DNA of 26,925 nt from an uncultured Spartobacteria bacterium (GCA_937960895.1 CALCJD010000059.1:1-26925), one strand, 5' to 3'; shown: positions 16,456 through 24,520, counted from the first letter of the stretch. Translations and numbers: made by a program. The notes: generated by a model not told the origin, from the sequence alone.

Positions 16456-16662
16456 GGCACCTTCGACATCGTCCCGGGGACACCCTTCGGCGTGTCTCCA
16501 AATTCCGGGTCAGGCCGGCAGCCGACCCTCCGCTGCAAACACGGGCGCGAAGCGCGTCGCCTGATTTCCGCATGTCAGCTTTTGCCAAAGGTTTCCGCTT
16601 TCCTTCTCCCCTCCGCTCCTGACGTCGGAGCCCACGCTTTCCGCTTTTTCCCTACGTGAACG
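16456..16662 (-). repeat. Dispersed intergenic repeat, copy D
   Basis: This copy fills the spacer between the AraC regulator and the next gene. On the minus strand it reads AAAAAGCGGAAAGCG, then the core GTGGGCTCCGACGTCAGGAG (16616-16635), then GGAAAGCGGAAACC and AAAAGCTGACATGCGGAAA. Further on is a 35-bp segment at 16498-16532 (plus strand CCAAATTCCGGGTCAGGCCG) that is nearly identical to copy E at 24422-24457 and can fold as a GGGTC...GACCC hairpin. It sits upstream of the flavoprotein gene, so it may contribute to its leader. Confidence 0.8.
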
Positions 16663-16704
16663 ATGCTTGCAAGGCGGGAATTGATTCCATTAACTCACGA
16701 AAAC

Positions 16705-17853
16705 ATGTCTACGGAATCTGCATCAGGGTATTCACGGAAAAATCCGTTTCCGGCCACGTTGACCGTCAACAAAAAGCTCACGGGAGAGGGGTCGAACAAG
16801 GACACGCGCCATTTTGAAATTTCGCTTGCCGGGTCCGGCCTGGAGTACGAGGTCGGTGACTCGCTGGGGGTGTTTCCGACGAATGATCCCGCCCTGGTCG
16901 ATCAGTTGCTCAAGACCCTGGGTTTCAGCGGGGACGAAATCGTTCCGAACGCCGACAAGGTTTCCGTGCCGCTCCGGGAGGCTCTGCTCAAGAGCTACGT
17001 CATCACCTCGCCCGACAAGAAGCTTCTCGCCGCCATTGCCGAGAGGGATTCCTCCGCGCAGTTCCTGAAGGATTTTCTCGATCCCGCCTACAAGACGAAT
17101 CTCGACGAATATCTTTGGGGGCGCGACGTGCTGGATCCGCTGCTGGAGTTCACCGCCGCCAGATTCACCCCCGAGGAATTCGTCGCCTGCCTGCGCAAAT
17201 TGCAGCCGCGCCTCTACTCGATCGCGTCCTCGCGCAAGGTGGTGGGGGAAAACGTACACCTCACCGTGGCGGTGGTTCGTTACGAGTCCTACAACCGTCC
17301 GCGTGCCGGCGTCGCCTCGTCCTTCCTCGCGGAGCGCGCACAGGGTCAGGGGGCCGTCCCCGTGTTCTGTCACACCGCCAAACATTTCCGCGTTCCGGAG
17401 GATCCGTCGACCAGCATGATCATGGTCGGACCCGGCACGGGCATCGCGCCGTTCCGCGCCATGCTGCAGGAACGGGCCGCCACCGGTGCCACCGGCAAAA
17501 ACTGGCTCTTCTTCGGCGAACAGCGTTCGAAGACGGACTTCTTCTACCGTGAGGAGTTCGAGAAATATCAGGCCGACGGCGTGCTGACGAAATTCCACAC
17601 CGCGTTCTCGCGGGATCAGGATTTCAAGATCTACGTCCAGCATCGCATTCTCGAGAATGCGGCCGAGCTTTACGACTGGCTCGAAAACGGCGCCATCTTC
17701 TACATCTGCGGCGACGCCTCGCGCATGGCCAAGGATGTCGACGCCGCGCTGCACGAGGTGGTGGAAAAAGCCGGCGGCAAGACGCCCGAACAGGCGAAGG
17801 AATACATCGACGCCCTGAAGAAGGAAAAGCGTTACCGCAAGGACGTTTATTAA
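16705..17853 (+). CDS. NADPH/FAD sulfite-reductase-type flavoprotein, no FMN domain
   Basis: This 382-aa protein corresponds to the C-terminal FAD and NADPH modules of CysJ or cytochrome P450 reductase. It would pass electrons from NADPH through FAD to a partner. The FAD-binding blocks RLYSIASS and GVASSFLAER and the NADPH blocks GPGTGIAPFRAML, FFGEQRSKTDFFYREE and YICGDASRMAKDVD are in order, and the CysJ-like C-terminus ends in RKDVY. The N-terminal flavodoxin (FMN) domain of full-length CysJ is absent. I start at the ATG at 16705; an in-frame ATG at 16663 would add 14 residues. No sulfite reductase hemoprotein lies nearby, so the physiological acceptor is unknown. Confidence 0.9.
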   Translation: MSTESASGYSRKNPFPATLTVNKKLTGEGSNKDTRHFEISLAGSGLEYEVGDSLGVFPTNDPALVDQLLKTLGFSGDEIVPNADKVSVPLREALLKSYVITSPDKKLLAAIAERDSSAQFLKDFLDPAYKTNLDEYLWGRDVLDPLLEFTAARFTPEEFVACLRKLQPRLYSIASSRKVVGENVHLTVAVVRYESYNRPRAGVASSFLAERAQGQGAVPVFCHTAKHFRVPEDPSTSMIMVGPGTGIAPFRAMLQERAATGATGKNWLFFGEQRSKTDFFYREEFEKYQADGVLTKFHTAFSRDQDFKIYVQHRILENAAELYDWLENGAIFYICGDASRMAKDVDAALHEVVEKAGGKTPEQAKEYIDALKKEKRYRKDVY

Positions 17854-17881
17854 GACTTGCCGTTGCTTTTGGACTTGCTCC

Positions 17882-17903
17882 CACCCCCTCCGGAGGGCGG
17901 GTG
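17882..17903. terminator. Hairpin after the flavoprotein gene
   Basis: This contains the perfect palindrome CCCTCCGGAGGG (17886-17897), extended by flanking CACC/GGGTG-type pairs, 28 nt after the stop codon and followed by AAAAA. It is a plausible transcript-end hairpin before mpl, though the downstream side is A-rich rather than T-rich on the plus strand, so termination is unproven. Confidence 0.35.
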
Positions 17904-17950
17904 AAAAACAGGAGTGGGTGTAAGGTCAAGTGCAGGAGTAAGGTTTTGTT

Positions 17951-19333
17951 GTGACTCAATCCCTCAAACACGTTCACTTTCTCGGCATCTGCGGTACGGC
18001 CATGGGGTCGGTTGCCGCCGCCATGCGCGACCGCGGATTCACGGTCACCGGACAGGACGACAACGTCTACCCGCCGATGTCGACCTTCCTCGAGGGCAAG
18101 GGTGTCACCATCACGAAGGGGTTTGATCCCGCGGACATTCCCGCGGCGGACGTCATTGTGATCGGCAACGCCATGTCGCGGGGCAATCCCGCGGTGGAGG
18201 CCGTTCTCAACCGCAAGCTTTATTACCTCTCGCTGCCGGAGACGCTGAAACAGTTCTTCCTGCGCGGACGCCACAACCTCGTCGTCACCGGCACGCACGG
18301 CAAAACCACCACCACGTCGCTGTTGACTTGGATTTTCGAGAGCTCCGGACGCCGGCCCAGCTGGCTCATCGGCGGCATCCCGGAGAACCTCGGTCAGGGA
18401 GCCTGCCTGCGTGATTCGAAACATTTCATCCTCGAGGGCGACGAATACGACACCGCCTTCTTCGACAAGCGCTCGAAGTTCATCCACTACCTGCCCGAGC
18501 TGGTGATCGTGAACAACATCGAGTTCGATCACGCCGACATTTACAACAGCCTCGACGAGATCAAAACCAGCTTCCGCCGGCTGCTCAACATCGTGCCCGG
18601 CGAGGGCATGGTCCTGCTGAATGCGGACGATCCAAACTGCATCGATGTCGGCAAACGCTGTCCGGCGCCGATTCTCGAAGTCGGTTTCTCGGAGAACGCC
18701 GGCAACCGCATCCTCAATCCGCGCCACGAACACGGGGTTTCGTCCTTCGATCTGCTCGGCGCCACCTTCGAGGTGCCGCTGGTCGGCGATTTCAATATCC
18801 GCAACGCCGCCATGGCGGCCTCCGCGGCGCATTTTTACGGCATTTCGATCGGTGAAATTCAGGAGGCCCTGAAAACCTTCAAGGGTATCAAACGCCGCCA
18901 GGAGGTGCGGGGCGTGGTGAACGGCATCACGGTGATCGACGACTTCGGGCATCATCCCACGGCCATCCGGGAAACCCTGGCCGGACTGCGGAGCCGCTAC
19001 GGCGGCGCGCGCCTCTGGGCCGTCTTCGAGCCGCGCTCAAACACCACCCGGCGGGCCGTCTTCCAGCACGACCTGCCCAAGGCTTTCGCGCAGGCCGACG
19101 GTGTGTTCATCGCCCAGGTGGCCCGCCTCGAGCAGTTGTCCGAAAACGAACGCCTCAATCCGGAACGCGTCGTGGCGGACATCGCCGCCATGGGCAAACC
19201 GGCCTTTTACGAGCCCACCGCCGACGACATCGTGGAAAAGTTGCGCCCGCAGGTGCGGTCGGGCGACGTCATCGTCGTGTTCAGCAACGGCGGATTTGAC
19301 GGCATCCACCAGAAATTGCTCGAACGACTGTAA
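17951..19333 (+). CDS. mpl: UDP-MurNAc:murein tripeptide ligase
   Basis: Mpl joins L-Ala-gamma-D-Glu-meso-diaminopimelate, salvaged from turned-over peptidoglycan, to UDP-N-acetylmuramate in the cytosol. It belongs to the Mur ligase family. The N-terminal UDP-binding motif HFLGICGTAMGSVAA, the P-loop GTHGKTTTTS, the ILEGDEYDTAFFDKRSKF block and the VIDDFGHHPTAIRETL block (Mpl-specific context) are intact. Length is 460 aa, as expected. The start is GTG at 17951, the only codon giving this N-terminus. The presence of murein recycling implies a meso-DAP peptidoglycan wall. A GC-rich palindrome directly follows the TAA stop. Confidence 0.97.
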   Translation: MTQSLKHVHFLGICGTAMGSVAAAMRDRGFTVTGQDDNVYPPMSTFLEGKGVTITKGFDPADIPAADVIVIGNAMSRGNPAVEAVLNRKLYYLSLPETLKQFFLRGRHNLVVTGTHGKTTTTSLLTWIFESSGRRPSWLIGGIPENLGQGACLRDSKHFILEGDEYDTAFFDKRSKFIHYLPELVIVNNIEFDHADIYNSLDEIKTSFRRLLNIVPGEGMVLLNADDPNCIDVGKRCPAPILEVGFSENAGNRILNPRHEHGVSSFDLLGATFEVPLVGDFNIRNAAMAASAAHFYGISIGEIQEALKTFKGIKRRQEVRGVVNGITVIDDFGHHPTAIRETLAGLRSRYGGARLWAVFEPRSNTTRRAVFQHDLPKAFAQADGVFIAQVARLEQLSENERLNPERVVADIAAMGKPAFYEPTADDIVEKLRPQVRSGDVIVVFSNGGFDGIHQKLLERL

Positions 19334-19351
19334 GGCGGGTCCGGACCCGCC
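19334..19351. terminator. 18-bp GC palindrome directly after mpl
   Basis: GGCGGGTCCGGACCCGCC is a perfect palindrome starting at the base after the mpl stop codon. It can form a strong hairpin at the mRNA end. No T-tract follows, so it may protect the 3' end or act as an imperfect terminator. Confidence 0.45.
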
Positions 19352-19717
19352 GACGCGCGGTGGGTTTCCGTACCGCGGCCCGACAGGCCGTGTGCATGTT
19401 GGGATCGTCGCGACCGGCCCCGAGGGCCGGGCTGTCGGATTGCGCACCGTTGGCGCGTTTTTATCCGCCGGAAAACTGCGCAGGCCGTGATTCAGCCATG
19501 GGTTTCAGGGCATGGCCGGAAGGTCGGCGGGAGAGCAACAGGGGGCCGGTCGTGGTCACGGTGTTTGCGACCCCGGCGGTTCCCACAACCCACCAAAGGT
19601 GAATGATTCTGCAGCCCGGGCCGAAGGTCTGGGGATGGGGCGTGCCATCCGGATTGCGGGGCTGCGAGAGTCCGCGGCGGGATTCTCAGCGGTGTCGTCC
19701 CCGACGCCGTCCCGGCC
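19352..19717. other. Gene-free convergent spacer with several hairpins
   Basis: This spacer lies between the converging mpl and DUF1501 genes. Open frames here have no domain or start signal that I trust. I see repeated small inverted repeats: CGCGGT...ACCGCG (about 19355-19380), CCGACAG (about 19380) with CTGTCGG (19432-19438) enclosing GGCCC-CGA-GGGCC, and GCCATG...CATGGC near 19496-19517. The hairpin-rich composition suggests another repetitive 3'-end element, but it does not share the core of the dispersed repeat family elsewhere in the window. Confidence 0.45.
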
Positions 19718-21007
19718 TCACACCACGCGCACGCCGGGCCAGTCGTTTCCGAGAACGCGGCGGGCGGGCAGGCCGAGCCAGTCGTTGAGGAGCGAGGCGT
19801 ACACCTGACGGAAATCGATCTTGTGACGCACGTCGCCACCGACCAGATCCGTCAGGTCCGGCGGATCGCCGTGCAGGCCGCCCTTGACCGCATCGCCCAG
19901 AACAAACAACGGTGCCGCCGCGCCGTGATCGGTGCCGCGGCTGCCATTTTCGGCGACCCGGCGTCCAAATTCACTGAAGGCCAGCACCGTCACCCGGTCG
20001 GACGATTTCTGTCGCCGCAGATCGTCGAGAAACGCGCCGACGCTGGAACTGAAATCCCCCAACAGCCGGGCATGGTTCCCCAACTGATCCGAGTGCGTGT
20101 CGTATCCGCCCTGGGAAACGTAATACACCCGCGCCGGAAAATCGCCGGTGACCAGGCGCGCGACCATCTGCAACTGCGCCGCGAGCCGGCTGTCCGGATA
20201 CCGGCCCTTGTTTTTTTCCCTCTTGAGGATGGCCCGCATGCTGTCTCCCGCCACCACGGCGTTCATGGCGGTGTGACGCAGGAAATCGATCGTTGCCGGT
20301 TCCGTGCCGGAGATTCCTCCCGCGATGGTCATCCGGGCCCGTCCCCCCGCCGGCTGGTTGATTTTCTCAAAGACCCGTTCCTGGATTTTGGCAAAGGTGG
20401 CGGTGTCGCCGCTGGGATTCCACTGGAAGGTGTCGGGGTCGTTGACCGCCAGTCCCACGTTGGACTGATTGCGAAAGGCCTGCGGCATCACCTTGCCGAA
20501 GCTGACCCCGATTTCCCCGGGACGCTTGGCCGGATCGCAGCCGGCGCATTGCGCGTCGAAATACCGTCCGATCCACCCCTCCACCTGACGCGCCTCGGTG
20601 TCATCCGCGCCGGTGTGCCAGATTTCCATCGAGCGAAAATGCGAGCGATTGGGATTCGGATACCCCACGTTCTGCACGATGGCCATGTGGCCGGCGTCGT
20701 ATTCCTTCCGCAGCGCCCCGAGGGCGGGATGCAGTCCGAGCCTGTCGGTGAGCCTGAGGGTCTGGTCCGCGGCCAGATGCAGCGTCGGCCGCGCGCGGAT
20801 GTAGGCATCATCCGCAAAGGGCACAACGGTGTTGAGTCCGTCGTTGCCGCCGCTGAGCTGCACCACCACCAGAATGCCGGCATCGCGTCCCGCCCCGGTT
20901 GCCGCCGCCGTGCGGGTGACAAAGCCCGGCACAAACGCGCTGGCCGCCAGCAGTCCGGCCCCCTTGAGGCCCGTGGAGAGAAATTCGCGGCGGGTGTGGA
21001 GATGCAT
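19718..21007 (-). CDS. DUF1501 protein with Tat signal
   Basis: This 429-aa DUF1501 protein has an alkaline-phosphatase/sulfatase-like fold and is frequent in Verrucomicrobiota and Planctomycetota. The N-terminus TRREFLSTGLKGAGLLAASAF is a twin-arginine signal, so it would be exported folded. The mature protein contains the family blocks VVVQLSGGNDGLNTVVPFAD, YPNPNRSHFRSMEIWHTG, YYVSQGGYDTHSDQLGNHARLL and LAFSEFGRRVAENGSRGTDHG, the last two holding His/Asp residues probably used for metal binding. It follows the DUF1800 gene by 101 bp on the same strand, the usual pairing. The function of the family is not established. Confidence 0.93.
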   Translation of the reverse strand: MHLHTRREFLSTGLKGAGLLAASAFVPGFVTRTAAATGAGRDAGILVVVQLSGGNDGLNTVVPFADDAYIRARPTLHLAADQTLRLTDRLGLHPALGALRKEYDAGHMAIVQNVGYPNPNRSHFRSMEIWHTGADDTEARQVEGWIGRYFDAQCAGCDPAKRPGEIGVSFGKVMPQAFRNQSNVGLAVNDPDTFQWNPSGDTATFAKIQERVFEKINQPAGGRARMTIAGGISGTEPATIDFLRHTAMNAVVAGDSMRAILKREKNKGRYPDSRLAAQLQMVARLVTGDFPARVYYVSQGGYDTHSDQLGNHARLLGDFSSSVGAFLDDLRRQKSSDRVTVLAFSEFGRRVAENGSRGTDHGAAAPLFVLGDAVKGGLHGDPPDLTDLVGGDVRHKIDFRQVYASLLNDWLGLPARRVLGNDWPGVRVV

Positions 21008-21108
21008 GGGAGGAGACGCTTGGGATCAATCTACACAAGATGCCCAAAAAGGAAATCTTCCCGCCATCCGGGGGAACCGCCGGAGCCCAACGTGCGGCAG
21101 CCGCATCG

Positions 21109-22665
21109 TCAGCACAGCTGGTATTCCGGACTGCTCATGATGAGATGGACCAGTCCGCGGGCGCGTTCGTCAAAATTGGTGTCCCGCACCGACATCGACC
21201 GAAAACCGCCGGCGCCGTCGGTTTCCGCCAGTTGTACCAGCGCGTCGCGCAGTTCGCGGCCCGGCGGACGCTGGAGAAACTCGCGCAGGAGATAATCCAC
21301 GATGTCCCGTGCCGAGAGCATGCGCCGGATCTCGCCGCCGGCTTCCAGCTGTGCCTTGGGGTTCCAGGGAACCACGTCGGGCCGGCGTTGTTCGGCGAGG
21401 AACTCCCTGCGGCTCACCGACCGGTCCACGGTGCGGCGGTCAAAGGTTTTGAATTCGTCCGGACTCACCCCGTGCATGAGGAAGTTGGCGAAATTGTAGC
21501 GTACGAGGAGCGTATTGGAATTGATCCAATTCGCGCCCCCGGGCCAGCCGTTGACGTCGGGCGGGAAAAACAGGTTCTGCCCCATCGCACGCAGGGCGCC
21601 CAGGATGAGTTCGTCCGCGGGCAGCGGCGCGCGCATGGCCTTGAGGGCGCCGATGGCCAGAACGACCGGACTTTTCACCACGGCGCTGCGCGCCGGCCCG
21701 GAGTAAAACAGCCGCGAGCGAAACAGCGTGTGAAGAAGTTCCTTCAGGTTGTAGCCGGAGTCGCGGTACATTTTCGCCACCGGCGAAACCATCTCCGGCG
21801 GAGGCTGCGTGCAGACAAAATAATCGAGAAACTTCCACGCCATGAAATCCGCGGTGGCGGGATGATCGCAGATGATTGCGACAATGTCCTCGCCGTTGAA
21901 CGGACCCGTGCGGCCAAGGAAGGTCTTCTCGCCGGGATCGTGGGCATTCTCCCGAAACCGGAAGGTCCAGTCCCTGCGGTCCACCCCGTATCCGGTCAGC
22001 GCCCGGGCCGCTTCCTTCACGTCCTCCTCGGAATAGGGTCCGACCCCCATGGAAAAAAGCTCCATGAGCTCGCGGGCAAAATTTTCGTTTGGCCGATCTT
22101 TGTGACTGGAGGCATTGTCCAACCAGACCAGCATGGCCGGATCCCGGATCAATGCCCGGAGCTGGTCGGGAAACGGATGCAGGGCCAGCGCGCGAAAGGT
22201 CTGGTTTTGCCGCCAGAGCGGATACGTGAGCTCGATCTTGTCCTCGAAGCTGCTGGCAAAATGGGAATGCCAGAACAGCGTGAGTTTTTCCTCCAGCGGG
22301 GGAATGGCGCCCGGCGCGGGGGCGCTGGCCAGCATGCGATTCAGCCACCAGATCTGCAGCGCGCGGATTCGGGCGCGCTCGTCCTCCCATCGCCTTTGGC
22401 GTTCCTTTTGTTGCTCCTCCGGAGGCAGCGACTTCAACCGCTCTTCAAAGGCGGACGGACTTTCCTCCGGAAGGACCGCGCCCGGCGGCGCGGGCAGATT
22501 GCCGGAAGGAGGGTAATTGACGAGGCGATCCACCGCGCCGTCCAGTCCCAGCGAGGCGAGTTCTTCCGCCTGTTCCCACGTCCCGCCGAATCCCGCCCGC
22601 CAGAGCAGATGCGCGGCCGCATGGGTGTCGAAATCCCGCGGCGGAAGGGGGGAGAGGTCGGACAT
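21109..22665 (-). CDS. DUF1800 domain protein
   Basis: This 518-aa DUF1800 protein typically precedes DUF1501 genes in Verrucomicrobiota and Planctomycetota. Recognisable family blocks are AAHLLWRAGFGGT near the N-terminus, EKLTLFWHSHFASS, NENFARELMELFSMGVGPYSEEDVKEAARALTGY and PPDVNGWPGGANWINSNTLLVRYNFANFL. It has no signal peptide: the N-terminus is MSDLSPLPPRDFD. That contrasts with its Tat-exported partner. The central region is arginine/glutamate-rich, with an extended charged helix near residues 70-100. It starts 33 bp downstream of the TPMT-like methyltransferase gene, suggesting one transcript for the three genes. Function unknown. Confidence 0.92.
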   Translation of the reverse strand: MSDLSPLPPRDFDTHAAAHLLWRAGFGGTWEQAEELASLGLDGAVDRLVNYPPSGNLPAPPGAVLPEESPSAFEERLKSLPPEEQQKERQRRWEDERARIRALQIWWLNRMLASAPAPGAIPPLEEKLTLFWHSHFASSFEDKIELTYPLWRQNQTFRALALHPFPDQLRALIRDPAMLVWLDNASSHKDRPNENFARELMELFSMGVGPYSEEDVKEAARALTGYGVDRRDWTFRFRENAHDPGEKTFLGRTGPFNGEDIVAIICDHPATADFMAWKFLDYFVCTQPPPEMVSPVAKMYRDSGYNLKELLHTLFRSRLFYSGPARSAVVKSPVVLAIGALKAMRAPLPADELILGALRAMGQNLFFPPDVNGWPGGANWINSNTLLVRYNFANFLMHGVSPDEFKTFDRRTVDRSVSRREFLAEQRRPDVVPWNPKAQLEAGGEIRRMLSARDIVDYLLREFLQRPPGRELRDALVQLAETDGAGGFRSMSVRDTNFDERARGLVHLIMSSPEYQLC

Positions 22666-22698
22666 GATGTTCCAGTCTAGGACGGCGCCGCGCGGTGT

Positions 22699-23310
22699 TC
22701 AACCGACTTGCCCGGCGGCCGTCTTTCCGACGCTGTCGGGAAGTCGTTCATACAGGCGCAGAATTTCCCTCCCCTCCCGGCCGGGATGGGTCGGGAGCAT
22801 GTCCCGTTCCTCAAGCAGTCGAAAAGCCGGAGAAAACAACACGTCGAGGCCGGCCTTCGTACAGCCGAAGGGCGGACCGTCCTCCGGTCCGGGATCCAGA
22901 TAAAAAATGGCCAGAAAATGCCCGCCGGGACGAAGCACCGTCGCAGCCGAGCGGGCGTAGGCTTCGCGCAGCGAGGGATCGATCGCGCAAAAGCACGTGT
23001 GCTCAAAAAGACCGTCAAAGGCGCCCCGCCATGCCGCGGGCGGCCGGAAAAAATCACCGACTTCGTAACTCTCACGCCCGACGGGAAGGTGATGCCGGGC
23101 GGCCCTGATGGCCGACGGCGCAATGTCCAGCCCGACAACCTCCGCGCCCCGGGCCGCCAGCGCCCGCACGTCATGCCCCGATCCGCAGCCGGGCACCAGC
23201 ACGCGTCCGGTCAGCGCGTGTTTTTCGAGCCACGCCACCAACGCCGGATGCGGCGCCCCTTTTTCCCAGGGCGTATCCCCGCGGCGGTAGCGTTCCTCCC
23301 ACTCGGTCAT
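22699..23310 (-). CDS. TPMT-family SAM methyltransferase
   Basis: This 203-aa methyltransferase belongs to the thiopurine S-methyltransferase superfamily, which in bacteria methylates thiols, selenium or tellurium species and halide or thiocyanate ions. The N-terminal WEERYRRGDTPWEKGAPHPAL is the family signature. The SAM motif GRVLVPGCGSGHDV, the acidic VVGLDIAPSAI and the HTCFCAIDPSLREAYAR block follow, and PFGCTKAGLDVLFSP resembles eukaryotic and plant relatives. The substrate cannot be read from sequence. The ATG at 23310 is well placed. It lies upstream of DUF1800 in the same direction and is separated from the ovothiol-type methyltransferase by repeat copy C. Confidence 0.92.
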   Translation of the reverse strand: MTEWEERYRRGDTPWEKGAPHPALVAWLEKHALTGRVLVPGCGSGHDVRALAARGAEVVGLDIAPSAIRAARHHLPVGRESYEVGDFFRPPAAWRGAFDGLFEHTCFCAIDPSLREAYARSAATVLRPGGHFLAIFYLDPGPEDGPPFGCTKAGLDVLFSPAFRLLEERDMLPTHPGREGREILRLYERLPDSVGKTAAGQVG

Positions 23311-23319
23311 GGAAAAACG

Positions 23320-23561
23320 TTAGAGAAAAGCGGAAGGCGGAAAGAGGAAAACGAAAATGGATTCGACGTGCCTCGCGCCCCGCGTCCGGTGGAGGGAAAC
23401 CTCCGGCTTGTCCCAATATTCCTTTCGTGGGAGTTCACTTCAGCGGGCATGCCCCCGCGATTAACGCGGGACCCTTCGCCTCCTGACGTCGGCGCCTTCC
23501 TGGGTGTCATTGCAACATGTCGGCGTTTCAGCTTTTCACCGAAGGTTTCCGCCTTCCCCTC
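23320..23561 (-). repeat. Dispersed intergenic repeat, copy C
   Basis: This copy fills the whole spacer between the ovothiol-type and TPMT-like methyltransferase genes. On the minus strand it reads from the stop of the former: GGAAGGCGGAAACC, AAAAGCTGAAACGCCGACATG, the core GAAGGCGCCGACGTCAGGAG (23480-23499), GGGTCCCGCGTTAA, a CGCGGGGGCATGCCC segment, then ATATTGGGACAAGCCGG and TTTCCCTCCACCGG, which match copies B and E. The far end carries an inverted GGAAGGCGGAAA, so both ends mirror each other as in a MITE. Confidence 0.85.
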
Positions 23562-24311
23562 CTATTCCGGCCGGCGGCGCCAGCGGGATCCCAGCGCGAT
23601 GCCGTATTGGAATTTGCGGGCGTGTTCGCGGATGAGGAACGGCAGCTCTTTGGCGATCTGAAATTCGAAATGCGGTTCGAGGAGGGCGCGCAGGGTGTCC
23701 CAGGACCGCGCGTCTTCGGGATGCCGTCCCCCCAGCCAGTTTTCCCGCGAGGTGAATTCCTCCAGCCAGGTGAACGGCGTGGCGAGCAGAAGCTGGCCGC
23801 CGGGTTTCACCAGCGAGGGCAGACGATCCAGAAAACGCCGCGGATCGGTCAGGCGGCAAAGCAGATTGGCCGCCAGCACCACATCGAATTCCCCCAGATT
23901 GGCCCGCAGGTCCATGGCGTCGCCGGTTTCAAACGTCACCCGTTCCCGCGCGATCCCGCCTGGCACCTCCGCGCGAAAGGGCGCGGTGATTTGTCCCTCC
24001 ACCACATAGGAGCTTTCAATGAACCCCCGGTCTTTCAATTCCTGCGCGGCCGAAATGAAACGTGTGGAATAATCGATGCCGATGACCGTGCCGGCATACC
24101 GGGCCAGCTCAAAGGTCGCCCGTCCCACGGAACAGCCGACGTCCAGGGCCCGCGCCTCGCGTCCCATGGGTCCGATGAGATCACCGACGCAGCGCCGGGG
24201 AAAATTCAAGGCCTCCCGCGGAGCCGGCATCCGTCCGAGAACCTCCTCCTCTGAACCATAGTGGAAAAGAAGATATTCGGAGACCAGCCTGTCGGTTTCG
24301 TAGGGATTCAT
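23562..24311 (-). CDS. Stand-alone 4-mercaptohistidine N1-methyltransferase
   Basis: This 249-aa protein matches the SAM-methyltransferase family usually found fused to the C-terminus of OvoA (ovothiol synthase), where it methylates the imidazole N of 4(5)-mercaptohistidine to give ovothiol A. The family sequence is recognisable throughout: NPYETDRLVSEYLLFHYG, then NFPRRCVGDL, the SAM motif LDVGCSVGRATFELAR (about 56-71), VIGIDYSTRFI, VLAANLLCRL, LLLATPFTWLEEFT, NWLGG and PFLIREHARKFQYGIALGSRW. The ATG at 24311 has a purine-rich ribosome site (AGGGAAGG). The OvoA sulfoxide synthase domain is not in this window. The neighbouring TPMT-like enzyme is a thiol-type methyltransferase, but a joint pathway is only inference. 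Confidence 0.88.
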   Translation of the reverse strand: MNPYETDRLVSEYLLFHYGSEEEVLGRMPAPREALNFPRRCVGDLIGPMGREARALDVGCSVGRATFELARYAGTVIGIDYSTRFISAAQELKDRGFIESSYVVEGQITAPFRAEVPGGIARERVTFETGDAMDLRANLGEFDVVLAANLLCRLTDPRRFLDRLPSLVKPGGQLLLATPFTWLEEFTSRENWLGGRHPEDARSWDTLRALLEPHFEFQIAKELPFLIREHARKFQYGIALGSRWRRRPE

Positions 24312-24323
24312 GCGTGCGCCTTC

Positions 24324-24520
24324 CCTGTGTACCAAAAGCGGAAAAACTGAAACGCTGAAAAACGGAAATCGGCCCGAACGCCTTCCGCGACTCCGGGTGG
24401 AGGGACAACCCCCGGCTCGTCCCAAAATTCAGGGTCGGGCCGGCGGCCGACCCTCCGTCCGTTGAAGTTCACACTTCAGCGTGCCGCTTCCCTTATGTCG
24501 GCGCCTACGGCTATATTTCA
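24324..24520 (-). repeat. Dispersed intergenic repeat, copy E
   Basis: This copy fills the spacer between the agmatinase-gene stop and the ovothiol-type methyltransferase. On the minus strand: GCTGAAATATAGCC, the core GTAGGCGCCGACATAAGGGA (24489-24508), GCACGCTGAAGTGTGAACTTC, a perfect AGGGTCGG/CCGACCCT hairpin (24431-24454), GGGACGAGCCGG, and finally TTTTTCAGCGTTTCAG with TTTTTCCGCTTTTGG, the reverse complement of the head motif of copy A. The agmatinase TGA stop is the TGA of this copy's GCTGAAA. Confidence 0.85.

Noticed and set aside
19360..19602. 80-aa plus-strand frame in the mpl/DUF1501 spacer
   Set aside because: It has no family and no ribosome site, and it lies within a hairpin-rich spacer; it is better read as non-coding.
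19823..22680. Long plus-strand frames at 19823-21295 and 21040-22680
   Set aside because: They are antisense shadows of DUF1501 and DUF1800, which have clear family signatures on the minus strand.
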